Positions 1 through 9,313 of a DNA stretch of 21,666 nt are shown here, piece after piece. Both the position numbers and the translations under genes were made by a program. The notes below the pieces were generated by a model. That model made no database searches and was not told the origin of the DNA. It was given only the letters and a program-made list of their open reading frames with translations. This DNA is from Stemphylium vesicarium (lineage: Eukaryota; Ascomycota; Dothideomycetes; Pleosporales; Pleosporaceae): positions 1 to 21,666 of the forward strand of contig QXCR01000292.1 in NCBI GenBank assembly GCA_004380135.1, read 5' to 3'. The stretch's first letter is position 1. Each line of letters opens with the position of its first letter.

Positions 1-2
1 GT

Positions 3-167
3 CTAACTGCTCTAAAGGAGTTTGGGGCGCGTAGTGATGGGAAGAAGGCAAAGAAGCAGGTACGCGCTGAAGGAGGTGAGCCAACTCAAAGGCGCTGCAG
101 ACAGTGCAATCAGACTGGGCATAATGCGCGTACGTGTAAGCAAGCAGTAGAAGTAGACTCTGAATAA
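3..167 (+). CDS. Fot1/pogo-like transposase, C-terminal zinc-knuckle fragment (element 1)
   Basis: The frame is open from the window start to TAA at 165-167. It ends in a CCHC zinc knuckle at 96-137 (CRQC, NQTG, H, NART, C; spacing C-x2-C-x4-H-x4-C), preceded by a lysine/arginine-rich stretch. The same tail occurs at the end of elements 2 and 8, so it is the C-terminus of a transposase rather than a separate gene. Zinc knuckles bind nucleic acid; the role in this transposase is inferred. No stop interrupts this part, but the state of the rest of the gene cannot be seen, and element 2 shows that an intact tail can follow a destroyed body. Confidence 0.85.
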   Translation, partial: LTALKEFGARSDGKKAKKQVRAEGGEPTQRRCRQCNQTGHNARTCKQAVEVDSE

Positions 168-228
168 TATCTCGTGTTATATTGCTCTATACAGGGCCAA
201 AGTGGGCTGTTTTGCGCCAGAATGGGGT

Positions 229-295
229 GGTTTTGGTGGGGGCTTGGCAAAAGTGGTGCACGAACCTGTGTGGTGCACGAACCCGTGAGGTACGT
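229..295 (+). repeat. Right terminal inverted repeat of element 1
   Basis: Reading inward from the tip, the end has a 9-bp cap (ACGTACCTC, 287-295) and two tandem 17-bp units, ACGGGTTCGTGCACCAC (270-286) and ACAGGTTCGTGCACCAC (253-269), followed by TTTTGCCAAG. The layout is identical to element 2 but the unit sequence differs in its middle. Confidence 0.85.
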
Positions 296-297
296 TA

Positions 298-1591
298 TCT
301 ATTTTAAGTTATATATTATCTCTCTTTATATAAGATACTAATCTCTTTAGCTTTCTCTAGTATTAAGTAATATAATGCCTAAGCTAACTATATTATAAAT
401 ACGTTTCTTTCTCTTTTCTTAGCTAGATCTTTTCTCGTATACCCTAGTACTCGCGTAGCGTATAAGATCTTATTATTCTAATAGTAGAGATCTAATCTAT
501 TACATTATTATAATGATAGTTTTATAGAGGTAAGATTATGTAAAGTATATAATTAAGAGAGGACTAGTTTATAGCTTTTAAATTCTCCTAAGTAATATAT
601 ATTCTTTAGATAAACTATTTATACGTCTCTTTAGTAAAAAGTTTATAACTTATTTAATAGTATAATAGTCTTCTATTTAGTAAATTTTTAAGGTAATTAA
701 TCTTTTACATATTACTTATACTATCTAGACCTACCTCTAAGAACTTAAAATTAAAGAATTATATATAAAAGATAAGATCTCCTTTATATTACTTTATTAT
801 ATAAAGGAAGTATATTACCTTCTTCTTAATTATAAAGTTAATAAAGAATTTATCTAGCTATAATTATAAACTCTATAATAAGAGGCTAGACTTTCTCTCT
901 ATTAACGCTCTAAGTATATTCTTAGAGTAGTAAATATCTATTCTTTTATATAAGTAATTACGTAGTAAATTTAATTACTCTTACTTAAGTAAGCTTATTA
1001 GTCTATAAAGAACTTTACTTATATATATATTTTCTATTAAGTATAGTTCTTATAATTACCCTTTTTAAAGACCTCTATATCTAATAAGCGTAGCTTCTTA
1101 TATTATATAGACTCTTAACTTTAGCCTAATATTAATATAATAGATAGGGTAGTCCTATCTAGACTTATTATACTTAGTATTCTTCTCTAATTCTTAATAA
1201 TTTAAATTAGAGTTTAGAGTTACTAGCTTAATATAGTATATAACTATTATTTTTAGATTATTTAGTTTAAGTCGCTCTATAGTTATTATACGTAATTTTA
1301 AAGTTTCTCTACTTTAAGTATATAATTTCTTTCTAAAGAGAGGTTCTTTTAACCTTTTCCTAACTCTTTTTAGTTAATTATATTATTATCTATCTATACT
1401 TATATTATATAGATAGGGTCTTACTTACTAATAATACTAATAAGTAGCTATTCTTAATTCTAACTTATTACGTATAAGAAAGAAAAGTAAGGTAAGAGTA
1501 ATCTTTCTTTTAATATTATAGGCGGAAAGAGGTCTACTAACGAGTATATATTTACTCCTATATATAGAATAAGAAAGGTAGAGAAAAGAAG
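298..1591. other. RIP-saturated stretch, no assignable gene
   Basis: The composition is strongly AT-rich, CA and TG are almost absent, and no frame is open for long. The minus strand from about 310 to 900 can be read as a relic frame broken only by TAA and TAG, which suggests decayed coding sequence, but I recognise no domain. It may be the continuation of the minus-strand gypsy element seen at 3792-5290, with element 2 inserted between; that is inference from position only. No RNA gene or promoter is visible. Confidence 0.5.
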
Positions 1592-1700
1592 TGTAGGTGT
1601 CCTTCTTCGTATGGTACTTATCCTTTGCGCTACCTCTACGCTAGCGTTCCGCGCTAGCCTAAAGTAAGAAGGTAGCAGTACTTAGGCGTAGCCCTTTACA
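1592..1700. mobile_element. Possible degenerate member of the TGTAATGGGCT short-element family
   Basis: A 109-bp GC-richer island lies inside RIPed DNA. Its right end, read on the minus strand, starts TGTAAAGGGCTACGCC, which nearly matches the left end of the short element at 8378-8580 (TGTGATGGGCTACGCC). Its left end, TGTAGGTGTCC, matches only in the first few bases. The flanking pentamers AGAAG and CTAAG do not match. A GCTAGCG/CGCTAGC inverted repeat lies in the middle. It could be a deleted or rearranged copy, or chance similarity at one end. Confidence 0.35.
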
Positions 1701-1923
1701 CTAAGAAAGTAGCCTATGCTATACTTAGCATTGTAGTAAGTTCTATAATTATCTTTATAGTAGAACGTCTAATGTAAGAGATTATAAGAAATAGATTCTT
1801 AGCTAGTAGGCACGTTTTTCGTATATTATTCATTCTTAACTAGTCTATTTTTACTTATATCTTTCTAGGCTTAGTTCTTTTTATAAGACTACTAAGATTC
1901 TTTCTTTAATTTAGAGAGTTCTT
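1701..1923. other. RIPed spacer before element 2, nothing identified
   Basis: AT-rich sequence with few CA or TG dinucleotides. No open frame, RNA gene or repeat was recognised. It ends at the TA target site of element 2. Confidence 0.5.
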
Positions 1924-1925
1924 TA

Positions 1926-1992
1926 ACGTACCTAACGGGTTGGCCGGCCACACGGGTTGGCCGGCCACTTTTGCCAAGCCCCCACCAAACTC
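1926..1992 (+). repeat. Left terminal inverted repeat of element 2
   Basis: The repeat has a 9-bp cap ACGTACCTA (1926-1934), then two identical 17-bp units ACGGGTTGGCCGGCCAC (1935-1951 and 1952-1968), then TTTTGCCAAG. It pairs with 3723-3789 with about one mismatch in 67 positions, even though the adjacent coding sequence is destroyed. Confidence 0.93.
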
Positions 1993-2005
1993 TACCTATT
2001 ACACA

Positions 2006-3661
2006 ATGCCTTAATAACAACACTAGATAGAGCCTTTAAATAAACGTTAGATATAGACTACTCTTTAAGCTTTTAAATAAGATGCGACACTCTCCTTATA
2101 ACGCGCTATAGCTATCTATAACGTCTCTTATAGAATACTAAGTAATTACTACGCTAGATAATCTTTATAAGTAGATTACTAGCCTAAATTAATAAATCTA
2201 ATAAAGACTAAGGAGGGCGTAGTTATTAAGTATATACTTAAGCTTATTACGCGCGGATTTCCCCCTAAGCTTATAGCTATAGCTAATATAGCTAATTCCT
2301 TACGCGCAGAGCGTAATCTAGGCTAGGTTAGCTTAAACTAGCCTAGTATATAGGTTAAGCGCCGCCCTAAGTTTATAATAAAGTTTAATCGTAAGTACAA
2401 TTATAAGAGAGTACTCTATAAGGATCTAGAGGTTATCTAGGGCTAGTTTCGCCTAGTAGCTAATATTAAAGTAAAGTATAGTATCTAGAATAAAGATACG
2501 TATAACTTTAATAAGATAGGCTTTATAATAGGCTAAATATTAACTAGAGTAGTTATTATAGCTTTAGAGAGATAAGGATAGCTAAAGTTAGTATAATAAG
2601 ATAATAGAGAGTAGATAATAGTTATTTAGGGTATTAATATAATAAGGTAGGCTATTCTACTCTTTATTATCTTTAAAGGCTACTACTACCTCTCTACCTA
2701 GTATAAAGAGAATAATCTACTCTAAGATTAGGTTATTATAGTCTCTAATAATAGCTAGATAATAAATAAGCTTAGCCTATAGTAGTTAAAGCACTTTAAT
2801 AAGTATATAAAGAAGAGGGTTATAGGTGCTTATTAGCTACTTATTATTAACGGCTATAAGAGCTATAACTCGCTCGCATTCTAGTAGTACTATAAGAAGA
2901 ACAAGATTATCACTATCTACATGCCTCCGCACTTATCGCACCTCTTATAGCCACTTAATATAAGTTATTTTGCTCCTCTAAAGAAGGCGTACGGGCGCCA
3001 AGCCGAAGATCTCATGCGCAACCAGATCACCCACATCACAAAACTTGAGTTCCTACCATGCTTCATACGCGCCTATAATGCAGCAATTACTCCTAGTAAT
3101 ATCCAAGGAGGGTTTCGAGGCGCTGGATTGGTCCCATTTGACCCAGAACGGGTCATAATAGCTCTTGACGTCCGGTTGCGTACACCATCACCACTACTAC
3201 CTATCAACAACGAGCCCTGGCAGTCGCAAACCCCAAGCAATACCCTTAAACTAGGGTCGCAATCGACGCTCGTGAAGGCAAGGATTCAGAGGCATATAGA
3301 TAGCTCACCAACGTCTATGGTAGAGGCCTTTGAGAAGGTCTCAAAGGGAGCAGCGATCATCGCGCATAAGCTAGTGTTGGCGCAAAAGGAGATCGCAGAG
3401 CTTTAAGCAGCAAATAAGGCTGCTACGCGACGTAAATCGCATAAAAGGAAGCGGGTTTAGGCAGAAGGGACCTTAATAGTTAAGGATAGGGCTTGTCTAG
3501 CTGCTCTAAAGGAGTTTGAGGCGCGTAGTGATGGGAAGAAGCTGAAGACGCGGGTGCGCGCTGAAGGAGGTGAGCCAACTCAAAGGCGCTGCGGGCGGTG
3601 CAATCAGACTGGGCATAACGCGCGTACGTGTAAGCAAGGAGTAGAAGCAGACTCTGAATGA
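2006..3661 (+). pseudogene. Fot1/pogo-like transposase of element 2, RIP-inactivated
   Basis: One frame runs from ATG at 2006 to TGA at 3659-3661 (552 codons, the usual size for Fot1 transposases) with no indel needed, but it is broken by many TAA and TAG codons. The family cuts and pastes DNA at TA sites. In order it shows a CENP-B/Tc5-like helix-turn-helix (about 2260-2400), a DDD catalytic domain and a CCHC zinc knuckle near the end. The three catalytic positions at 2510, 2849 and 2957 all read Asn (AAT, AAC, AAT) instead of Asp; the last two are 36 codons apart, giving the D-35-D spacing. From about 2917 the protein sequence is intact, with recognisable MPPH, HLL and PLKKAYG motifs, except for TAA at 3404 and TAG at 3458. 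Confidence 0.9.
3014..3406 (+). pseudogene. Unmutated segment of element 2 transposase (post-catalytic region)
   Basis: This 130-codon open stretch is not a gene of its own. It is in frame with the transposase that starts at 2006 and covers the part after the catalytic domain: HITKLEFLP, a GFRGAGLVPFDPE block and VRLRTPSP, all typical of Fot1-type proteins. It ends at TAA (3404-3406), best explained as CAA changed to TAA, because the frame goes on to the zinc knuckle. It marks the part of element 2 that escaped RIP. Confidence 0.85.
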
Positions 3662-3722
3662 TATCTTAGGTTGCATTATTCTATACAGGGCCAAAGTAGG
3701 CTGTTTTGCGCCAGAATAGGGT

Positions 3723-3789
3723 GAGTTTGGTGGGGGCTTGGCAAAAGTGGCCGGCCAACCCGTGTGGCCGGCCAACCCGTTAGGTACGT
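3723..3789 (+). repeat. Right terminal inverted repeat of element 2
   Basis: This is the reverse complement of 1926-1992, ending in two GTGGCCGGCCAACCCGT units and the cap TAGGTACGT. TA follows at 3790-3791. Confidence 0.93.
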
Positions 3790-3791
3790 TA

Positions 3792-5290
3792 TCTCTTTTT
3801 ATAATAACTTCTGCAAAGTATAGTTACTTATTAAATACTTTCTAAATTACTTCTTTAGCTCTTAGGCTAGTAATAGTAATCTATTCTTTATAACTCTATT
3901 TATTTACTAGATACGAGTCTTAGCTATATTTCTAGTAATATTAGTCTTATAGATACTATTATAACGTAACTACGTAAATTTTTAAGTCAGTAGACTAGAC
4001 TTTATTCTAACTCATTATATCTTTATTCTTAACTACTTAAGAGAGGAGCTTATACATAGCGTAATCTAATAGCTAAGCTTCTCTATATAATTCTATATCG
4101 CTAATATTACTATTAGTAGACTATTCTCTAAAATAGGGTATATTATATCCAATTATTTTAATCTTAATAGCTCTTTATTATCTCTTATTATTCTTTAGAT
4201 AGTCTTTATAAAAGTATTCTTCTTTTCTATATTAGAGATATACTTTATTATTATAGTATTTCTAATACTCTTCTTTAGAAAGTCTTTTATTAAATTTTCT
4301 CTTAAGTTTACAATCTTTAGCTTATACTTAATTAGTTATAATTATATTTTCTTTCTTATTAGTTTAAATATCCTAGTAGAACCTTATTATATTAGTAAGA
4401 ATGAAGCTATCTTAAGTCTTTTATTAATAAAATTTCTAAAATCTATTATTAATATAGGTCGCTAGTTCTACTAGCAAGTGTAGATCCGCGGGCTTATAAT
4501 AATACACTAAGTTATTCTTAATTATTTCCTTTAGACAATTCTTATATATAGTTCTTAATACAATATTATTATAGTTAATATAGAACTATAACTACTTAAA
4601 CTTAGTAGTATATAAGAATACTAACTTAGTCTACTTTAGGTAAATACTTACTTTTCTTACTTAGTTCTAAGTATTTACTTCTCTAAAGATATATTCTATT
4701 CCTTTTCTAAAATTAATCTAGCTTATAAATAAATATTATATTCCTATCTTAGTATCTTCTCTAATAGGGTTCTTAAGGTAGTCTTCTATATAAGGCTACA
4801 TCTAGCTAGCCGCTTTTCCTTTTATATATATACTAGCTATAATAATCTTTTCTTAATTATTAGGTGCGCTATCAAACTCGTAGAATAATTTGATATTTAT
4901 AAGAAATAAATAGAGTTTAGTTTAGCTACTATTATACTTTTCTAGAGCTACTATCTTAGATGTTAGTTTTAGGCGTTTATTAGGCGTAGCTATAACTTAA
5001 GCTATAAGTTAGTTTACTAGTTCTATTAAGATAGTAGTCTACTTTACCTAAGCCTTAAGCTAGCGCTTAAGATCCCTAACTAACTTTATCTAGGTATTAC
5101 TATTATTCTTAGATTTAGAGTTCTTAAGTATTTTATCGTTAGTAGGTGGGTAGGTCTTACTAGGACCTAGCACCGCAGCTAGCGTGACTAGTGCGTGTCT
5201 TCTATTAGCTATTAATATAATAGCTCTTCTTAATCTCCTTAAAGCGTTCTAGTTAGTAAATATCTTCTATAGAGTCTATAGGTAGTTAAA
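3792..5290 (-). pseudogene. Ty3/gypsy-like gag relic, RIP-inactivated
   Basis: On the minus strand a long frame broken only by TAA and TAG reads as a gypsy-type gag. A basic N-terminal part (about 5290-5000) leads to a capsid-like domain (about 4990-4430) with a YEFDSAP block near 4870-4885, then KGKAAS, and later a PADLHLLVELATYINNR block near 4440-4500. Downstream, at about 4199-4240, the frame has tyrosines at all four ligand positions of a C-x2-C-x4-H-x4-C knuckle, which is what RIP makes of TGT/TGC and CAC codons. The 3792-4190 part is in the expected protease direction, but I recognise no DSG motif. Element 3 inserted at 5410 and element 2 at 3790 may both have landed in this element. 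Confidence 0.65.
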
Positions 5291-5411
5291 GTGTTATATA
5301 GAGTTTAGCGATACTTCTCTATCCCTAATCTATACTAAGATAGATAATGTATTATATAGTAGTAAGTCCGTAGAGTTATTTAGCGAATAAGTAAAATAAT
5401 AAGTATCTATA

Positions 5412-5478
5412 ACGTAAAGCACCACCGAGCCGGCCACACCACCAAGTCGGCCACTTTTTCTTGGCACCGCGAACACCA
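5412..5478 (+). repeat. Left terminal inverted repeat of element 3
   Basis: Cap ACGTAAAGC (5412-5420), then 17-bp units ACCACCGAGCCGGCCAC (5421-5437) and ACCACCAAGTCGGCCAC (5438-5454), then TTTTTCTTGGC. It pairs with 7194-7260; the mismatches are mostly C/T or G/A differences consistent with RIP. Confidence 0.9.
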
Positions 5479-5491
5479 CGTATAAATAGCA

Positions 5492-7177
5492 ATGTAATTA
5501 TAATATATAATAATCTTAGATTAATAAGAGGGTAAAATTAAACTTACTCTTTAGGCTTATACCTTCTCTTAATTTTAGACCCTATAACGCGCTACTACTA
5601 CCTTTAGCGTATAATATTAGTAGCTCTCTAATTAACTCTTTAAAATCTAATTTTAACGCAAAGTACTATTAAATAGCTAGAAGCTCTCTATAATAGAAGA
5701 GTAAATAGTTATATAATATATTCTTAAGCTTAATTTGCAAGAGTTTACCTCCTAACTATAAGAGATAGTAGATATTATAGATAAACTACTAGCCGTACGT
5801 AGTAGGATACCTAGTAGTAAAAATTAAGTAAAGTACTTTATTTAGTATATAGAAGAGCTTAAGATAGTCTTTAATTAAGTAAAAGATTACTAGAGAATAC
5901 TCTAGAAGAATCTAGAGGTTATTAGCGCCTAGTTTAAGCTTATATAAGAGATAAAAGCTAAATATAAAGTTTTTAATAATAATATCTATAACTTTAATAA
6001 GATAGATTTTTAGATAGGCGTTATTAGCTTAATAAAAGTAGTTATAGATTTAGAATATTATATAAGACTAAGCCTTATCTAGCTAAATAATAAAGAGTAG
6101 ATTATAGTAATCTAGAGTATCTATACTATAGGCTATACTATTCTATCTTTTATTATCTATAAAGGGCGTATTTATATCTCTACTTAGTATAAGAAGAAGA
6201 ATATTCTATATAACTAGAAGCTCTCTATATTAGAGAATAGATAGATAAATAATTAGCTTAGCCTTAAGTAATTAAAGTACTTTAATTAGTATATAAAGTC
6301 GCGTTAGAAAAGGTTTTATAGACTACTTATCTTAGATAGCTATAAGAGCTATCTTAACTAGAATTTTAAGAACTTCTACTTTATATAGAAGATTCTAACT
6401 CTCTATATACCTACTTACTTATTATATTTATTTTAACTACTTAATATAGTATATTTTTTACTATTAAAACTAAAGTACTTCTAACGCGTATAAGGCTTAG
6501 TATTATAATATATCTTCTATATTAATAAAAAAGACTTCTTTCTAGCCTTTAAAAATATATTTTTTTATATATTTATATATAAAAATTATAAAAAGGCCTT
6601 TAAGATAGTAGAGCTAGTTCTTATTAACGCGTAAAGAGTTCTTAATTGCCTTAAAGTCTATTTTTATATACTATTACTTATAGCCTTACTAGAATCGCCT
6701 TAATAGTCTTAAATACTAAGTAATATATATAAATTTAGCTTATAAGTAAGGCTTATAAGCGATGCTATTATATAATCGCTAGAAGAAGCTAGAGGAGGCT
6801 TCTTAAAGCTTATTAAAGGAGCTAAGGAGATACTATACTAAAACGCTATATAAGCTACTCGCATCTATAAGCTTAAAGAGTAATTAGTAGCGATAACTAA
6901 GCGTAAAACTTAGAAGAGAAAGCAGGTCTAGCACGGCGGTATAATAGAGTATAGTATAGTAGTATTATCTATAGCTAAAATTATAGCTATAGATAGTATA
7001 GTGTTAAAAAGAGTACGTAGTAGTAGTAATTAAGAAAGAGCCTAACTAGCTTAATAGCGCTATAGTAACTATAGTAAGACTAGGTATAATACCTATACGT
7101 ACTAAAATAATATAGAAGAAGATTCTAAATCTATTATAAGTATATTATACGTAGAATTTATAGATAATATTAAGTAA
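5492..7177 (+). pseudogene. Fot1/pogo-like transposase of element 3, RIP-inactivated
   Basis: A single frame of 562 codons runs from ATG at 5492 to TAA at 7175-7177 without an indel, but dozens of TAA and TAG codons destroy it. The order is helix-turn-helix region, DDD domain, basic tail and zinc knuckle, as in element 2. The first catalytic position (5996-5998) and third (6443-6445) read Asn. The second (6335-6337, GAT) still encodes Asp, the only catalytic Asp I could find intact. All four knuckle ligands now read Tyr. The last 20 residues align with the intact tail of element 8 (EEDSES... versus EEDSKS...), confirming frame and family. Confidence 0.9.
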
Positions 7178-7193
7178 TTAACTATTTCGTATA

Positions 7194-7260
7194 TGGTGTT
7201 CGCAATGCCAAGAAAAAGTGGCTGGCTCGGTGGTGTGGCCGGCTCGGTGGTGCTTTACGT
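7194..7260 (+). repeat. Right terminal inverted repeat of element 3
   Basis: This is the reverse complement of 5412-5478, with tandem units at 7218-7234 and 7235-7251 and the cap GCTTTACGT at 7252-7260. TA follows. Confidence 0.9.
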
Positions 7261-7262
7261 TA

Positions 7263-7429
7263 TAAAGATCATTTAGTTTTATATAAATAATAGAATAACT
7301 AGTTAGTAATTTAAGTAAGAAATATAAGTATAAGAGTAAACTATAATAAAAGAAATAATAAAACCTTTCTATACTTATATCTTTATTACTAAGTCTTATA
7401 TTTTTCTATACTTCTCTATTAAGTAAGAG
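7263..7429. other. RIPed spacer, nothing identified
   Basis: AT-rich sequence immediately after element 3 with no recognisable frame or repeat. Confidence 0.5.
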
Positions 7430-8095
7430 GTTTAAGAGAGCGCTAGCCTCTTTTTATATAGTAGCCTCCTAGAGGTCTTATTTTAGTAGGATACTAGTTA
7501 CGTAATCTACGCGCCCTACGCTAATTATTACCTAAGGGTTTGTGCGACTATTGGCTACTAATATCGCATCCTTCGTCTAGGAGAGGCCTTTGCTTGTTAT
7601 CTGTAACATATTAGACGCACCTATATAGTTATTGCGTAGCTTAGCTTTTATCTTATACCAGAATAATAGGTATTTTATATAGTCCCTATTAAATAGTTCT
7701 AAGTATAGATACTTATTTCTGCGCGTAGTAGCTTAGGGTGTTTTAGAAGTCTTAAGTAGTAGAGAAGTAGCAAGAGTAGATAAGGCGTCTAAGCGTTCAT
7801 CGCCCTACTTCTATTCTAGTACCTCTAGTTAGTTAGCTATTAGGCTTAATATTTCTATTATTAATATTACTATTATAGCTATAAAGTTAGAATTAGCCTT
7901 TAATAGGCTTCTCTACTTAAGTAAATCTTTACTACTTATTATTACTAACCTTTTAACTATAGCCTTAATAGTAAGTCTAATTATAACTTCTTTTTAGCTA
8001 TTCCCTCTTAATATTTAAGTAATCTCCTATAAGATCTCTTTATCTAATATATCTACTTAACTCTTTACTATTATATAAGTAGCTAGCTTCTCTAC
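7430..8095 (-). pseudogene. Unidentified coding relic, possibly retroelement gag
   Basis: The minus strand keeps one frame of about 220 codons interrupted only by TAA and TAG, and it includes a less mutated patch at about 7540-7650. A block reading FNRDYIKYLLFWYKIKAKL resembles the kind of sequence found in retrotransposon capsid proteins, but the similarity is weak and I do not assign it firmly. No zinc knuckle, protease or start codon was found. It lies between element 3 and the short element at 8378. Confidence 0.3.
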
Positions 8096-8372
8096 TCTTA
8101 GATTAAAAGTGTTATTATCTTTTTTCTAATGAACTATTAGACGTCTCGAGTACTATTATTATTACTTATCTTAATTATAAGGCTTCTAATTACTTTTTAT
8201 TTAACTTATATAAATAGTCTCTCTATAGCTTATTCCTCTATAGTAAGAACTTAAGTAAGTCTTTTTATATATCTATATTTCTATAGCGCCTTCTAAGTAG
8301 TCTTTAAGTATTCAAGATGATCTTTACTAATTTAATACTAGATTTCTATTATAGCTATTAGTAACTTATATC
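8096..8372. other. RIPed spacer, nothing identified
   Basis: AT-rich, CA/TG-poor sequence. It ends in the GCTTT target duplication of the short element that follows. Confidence 0.5.
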
Positions 8373-8377
8373 GCTTT
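8373..8377. repeat. 5-bp target duplication GCTTT (left copy)
   Basis: Matches GCTTT at 8581-8585 on the other side of the 203-bp element. Confidence 0.7.
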
Positions 8378-8580
8378 TGTGATGGGCTACGCCCTAAGAA
8401 AGAGAGTGCGCTACGCCCAAGTGGGGCTACGCTAAGGCCTGAGAGTCAAGAGACCTCAGATGACGATAATAAGTACTGACTACACCAAGACAACGCCTAT
8501 GCTTTGTTGTCTTGTGCCAGCCTTTTAGCTAAATGGGCGTACTGTGTAGTCGTACGCTGGGCTGTCGCCCGCCCATTACA
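8378..8580. mobile_element. 203-bp MITE-like element, TGTAATGGGC family
   Basis: This GC-rich island begins TGTGATGGGCTACGCC and ends GCCCATTACA, which gives inverted ends TGTRATGGGC. It is flanked by a direct GCTTT pentamer at 8373-8377 and 8581-8585, taken as a 5-bp target duplication. GGGCTACGC-like motifs recur three times near the left end (about 8384, 8410 and 8426). Inside are inverted repeats CAAGACAAC/GTTGTCTTG and GACTACAC/GTGTAGTC. There is no coding capacity. The island keeps normal CA and TG content while both flanks are RIP-saturated. Confidence 0.75.
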
Positions 8581-8585
8581 GCTTT

Positions 8586-8763
8586 TCTACTTTTAATAGT
8601 TAAGATCCTCTTTTATATAAGAGATATTTAATTATAGCCTATATCTCTACTTAGAGATATAGTAAGATTTTAACTAAGACTTATTTTTAGACTTATAAAT
8701 AGCTATTAGTAGACTTATATCTATCTTCTACTTAGAGCTCTAACTTGCCTTTAGTCTTTCGCG
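8586..8763. other. RIPed spacer, nothing identified
   Basis: AT-rich sequence between the short element and element 5, with no frame or repeat recognised. Confidence 0.5.
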
Positions 8764-8765
8764 TA

Positions 8766-8808
8766 ACGTTGTTTATAAGCGAGTCGGTCATACAAGCGAG
8801 TCGGCCAC
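8766..8808 (+). repeat. Left terminal repeat with tandem units, element 5
   Basis: Cap ACGTTGTTT (8766-8774), then 17-bp units ATAAGCGAGTCGGTCAT (8775-8791) and ACAAGCGAGTCGGCCAC (8792-8808), then CCCACCAAC. The partner right end is missing. Confidence 0.8.
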
Positions 8809-9305
8809 CCCACCAACTTTGCGCACCTCTCTTATCTCAACGTACAATGGCTCTACGTATAGCCTCTTAAACTATATTAAATAAAGTAGATATCTATCTT
8901 ACTCTCTTATATCTTAATACTAGCTAAATTTAGAGTAATTAACGCGCTAATACTATCTTTAACGTTCTAAGAACAACGCTAGGCGACTAACGCGCTGGAA
9001 AGCCTGCCCGACGCGATTGCCAGCCTAACTCGAGGAAGCTTACCCAGCGAGAAAAGGAGGTGATTGTTAGACGTATACTTGACTTGGATACACGTGGATT
9101 CGTGCCTACGTACGCTGCTGTACGTGATATGGCTGATAAGCTGCTCGCTGCGCGCAGCGCAGGTCAGGTTGGCGTCCACTGGCCGCGCAACTTTGTCAAG
9201 CGTACAGACAGTCTTACGACGCGTTTTAATCGAGCGTACGATAGATAGAGAGCTCTATGCGAGAATTCTATATTAATTAGAAGCTAGTTTAAGCTTATAG
9301 AGAAG

Positions 9306-9313
9306 ATAAAGAC
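9306..9313. repeat. 8-bp target duplication ATAAAGAC (left copy)
   Basis: Identical to 9778-9785. Removing one copy and the intervening 464 bp restores alignment of element 5 with elements 3 and 6. Confidence 0.85.

Larger units (their letters stand above)
1..295 (+). mobile_element. Fot1/pogo-like element 1, 3' end only
   Basis: This is the right-hand end of a Tc1-mariner/Fot1-type DNA transposon whose body lies before the window. It contains the last 54 codons of the transposase frame, a short 3' untranslated stretch and the right terminal inverted repeat, ending in GGTACGT followed by a TA dinucleotide at 296-297. It aligns closely with the 3' end of element 2 (3496-3789), so both belong to one family. 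The two differ most sharply inside the terminal repeat: element 1 carries TGCACGA where element 2 has CCGGCCA, in both tandem units. This end still has many CA and TG dinucleotides, so it is little affected by RIP. Confidence 0.9.
1926..3789 (+). mobile_element. Complete Fot1/pogo-like transposon 2
   Basis: This is an 1864-bp DNA transposon flanked by TA at 1924-1925 and 3790-3791, with inverted repeats of about 67 bp that start ACGTACC and end GGTACGT. Its length and single long transposase frame match Fot1-type elements, which are about 1.9 kb. The 5' part up to about 2915 is RIP-saturated; the remaining 870 bp are nearly unmutated, with a sharp change between. Whether it sits inside the minus-strand gypsy relic at 3792-5290 is plausible but not shown. 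Confidence 0.93.
5412..7260 (+). mobile_element. Complete Fot1/pogo-like transposon 3
   Basis: This is an 1849-bp element flanked by TA (5410-5411 and 7261-7262) with ACGTAAAGCACC...GGTGCTTTACGT ends. It is nearly identical to element 4 and shares its terminal repeats and C-terminal protein sequence with element 8. The interior is RIP-saturated from end to end, in contrast to element 2. Its length equals element 4 minus the nested 252-bp insertion in element 4, so it serves as the empty-site reference. Confidence 0.93.

Noticed and set aside
300..1900. Natural AT-rich centromere or intergenic DNA without RIP
   Set aside because: The specific loss of CA and TG with CC, CT and CG retained, and the recoverable frames with only TAA/TAG stops, point to RIP and not to general AT bias.
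3506..3775. 89-codon minus-strand open frame
   Set aside because: It lies antisense to the transposase tail and terminal repeat of element 2 and has no family features; the plus-strand frame explains the sequence.
5150..5200. GC-richer patch as an independent gene or island
   Set aside because: It reads in frame with the minus-strand gag relic and lacks inverted ends.
8979..9179. 66-codon minus-strand open frame
   Set aside because: It is antisense to the well preserved helix-turn-helix region of the element 5 transposase and open only because that patch escaped RIP.
9064..9276. 70-codon plus-strand open frame overlapping the helix-turn-helix patch
   Set aside because: It is in the wrong frame; the frame through 9060 carries the CENP-B-like motif and joins the ATG at 8847.
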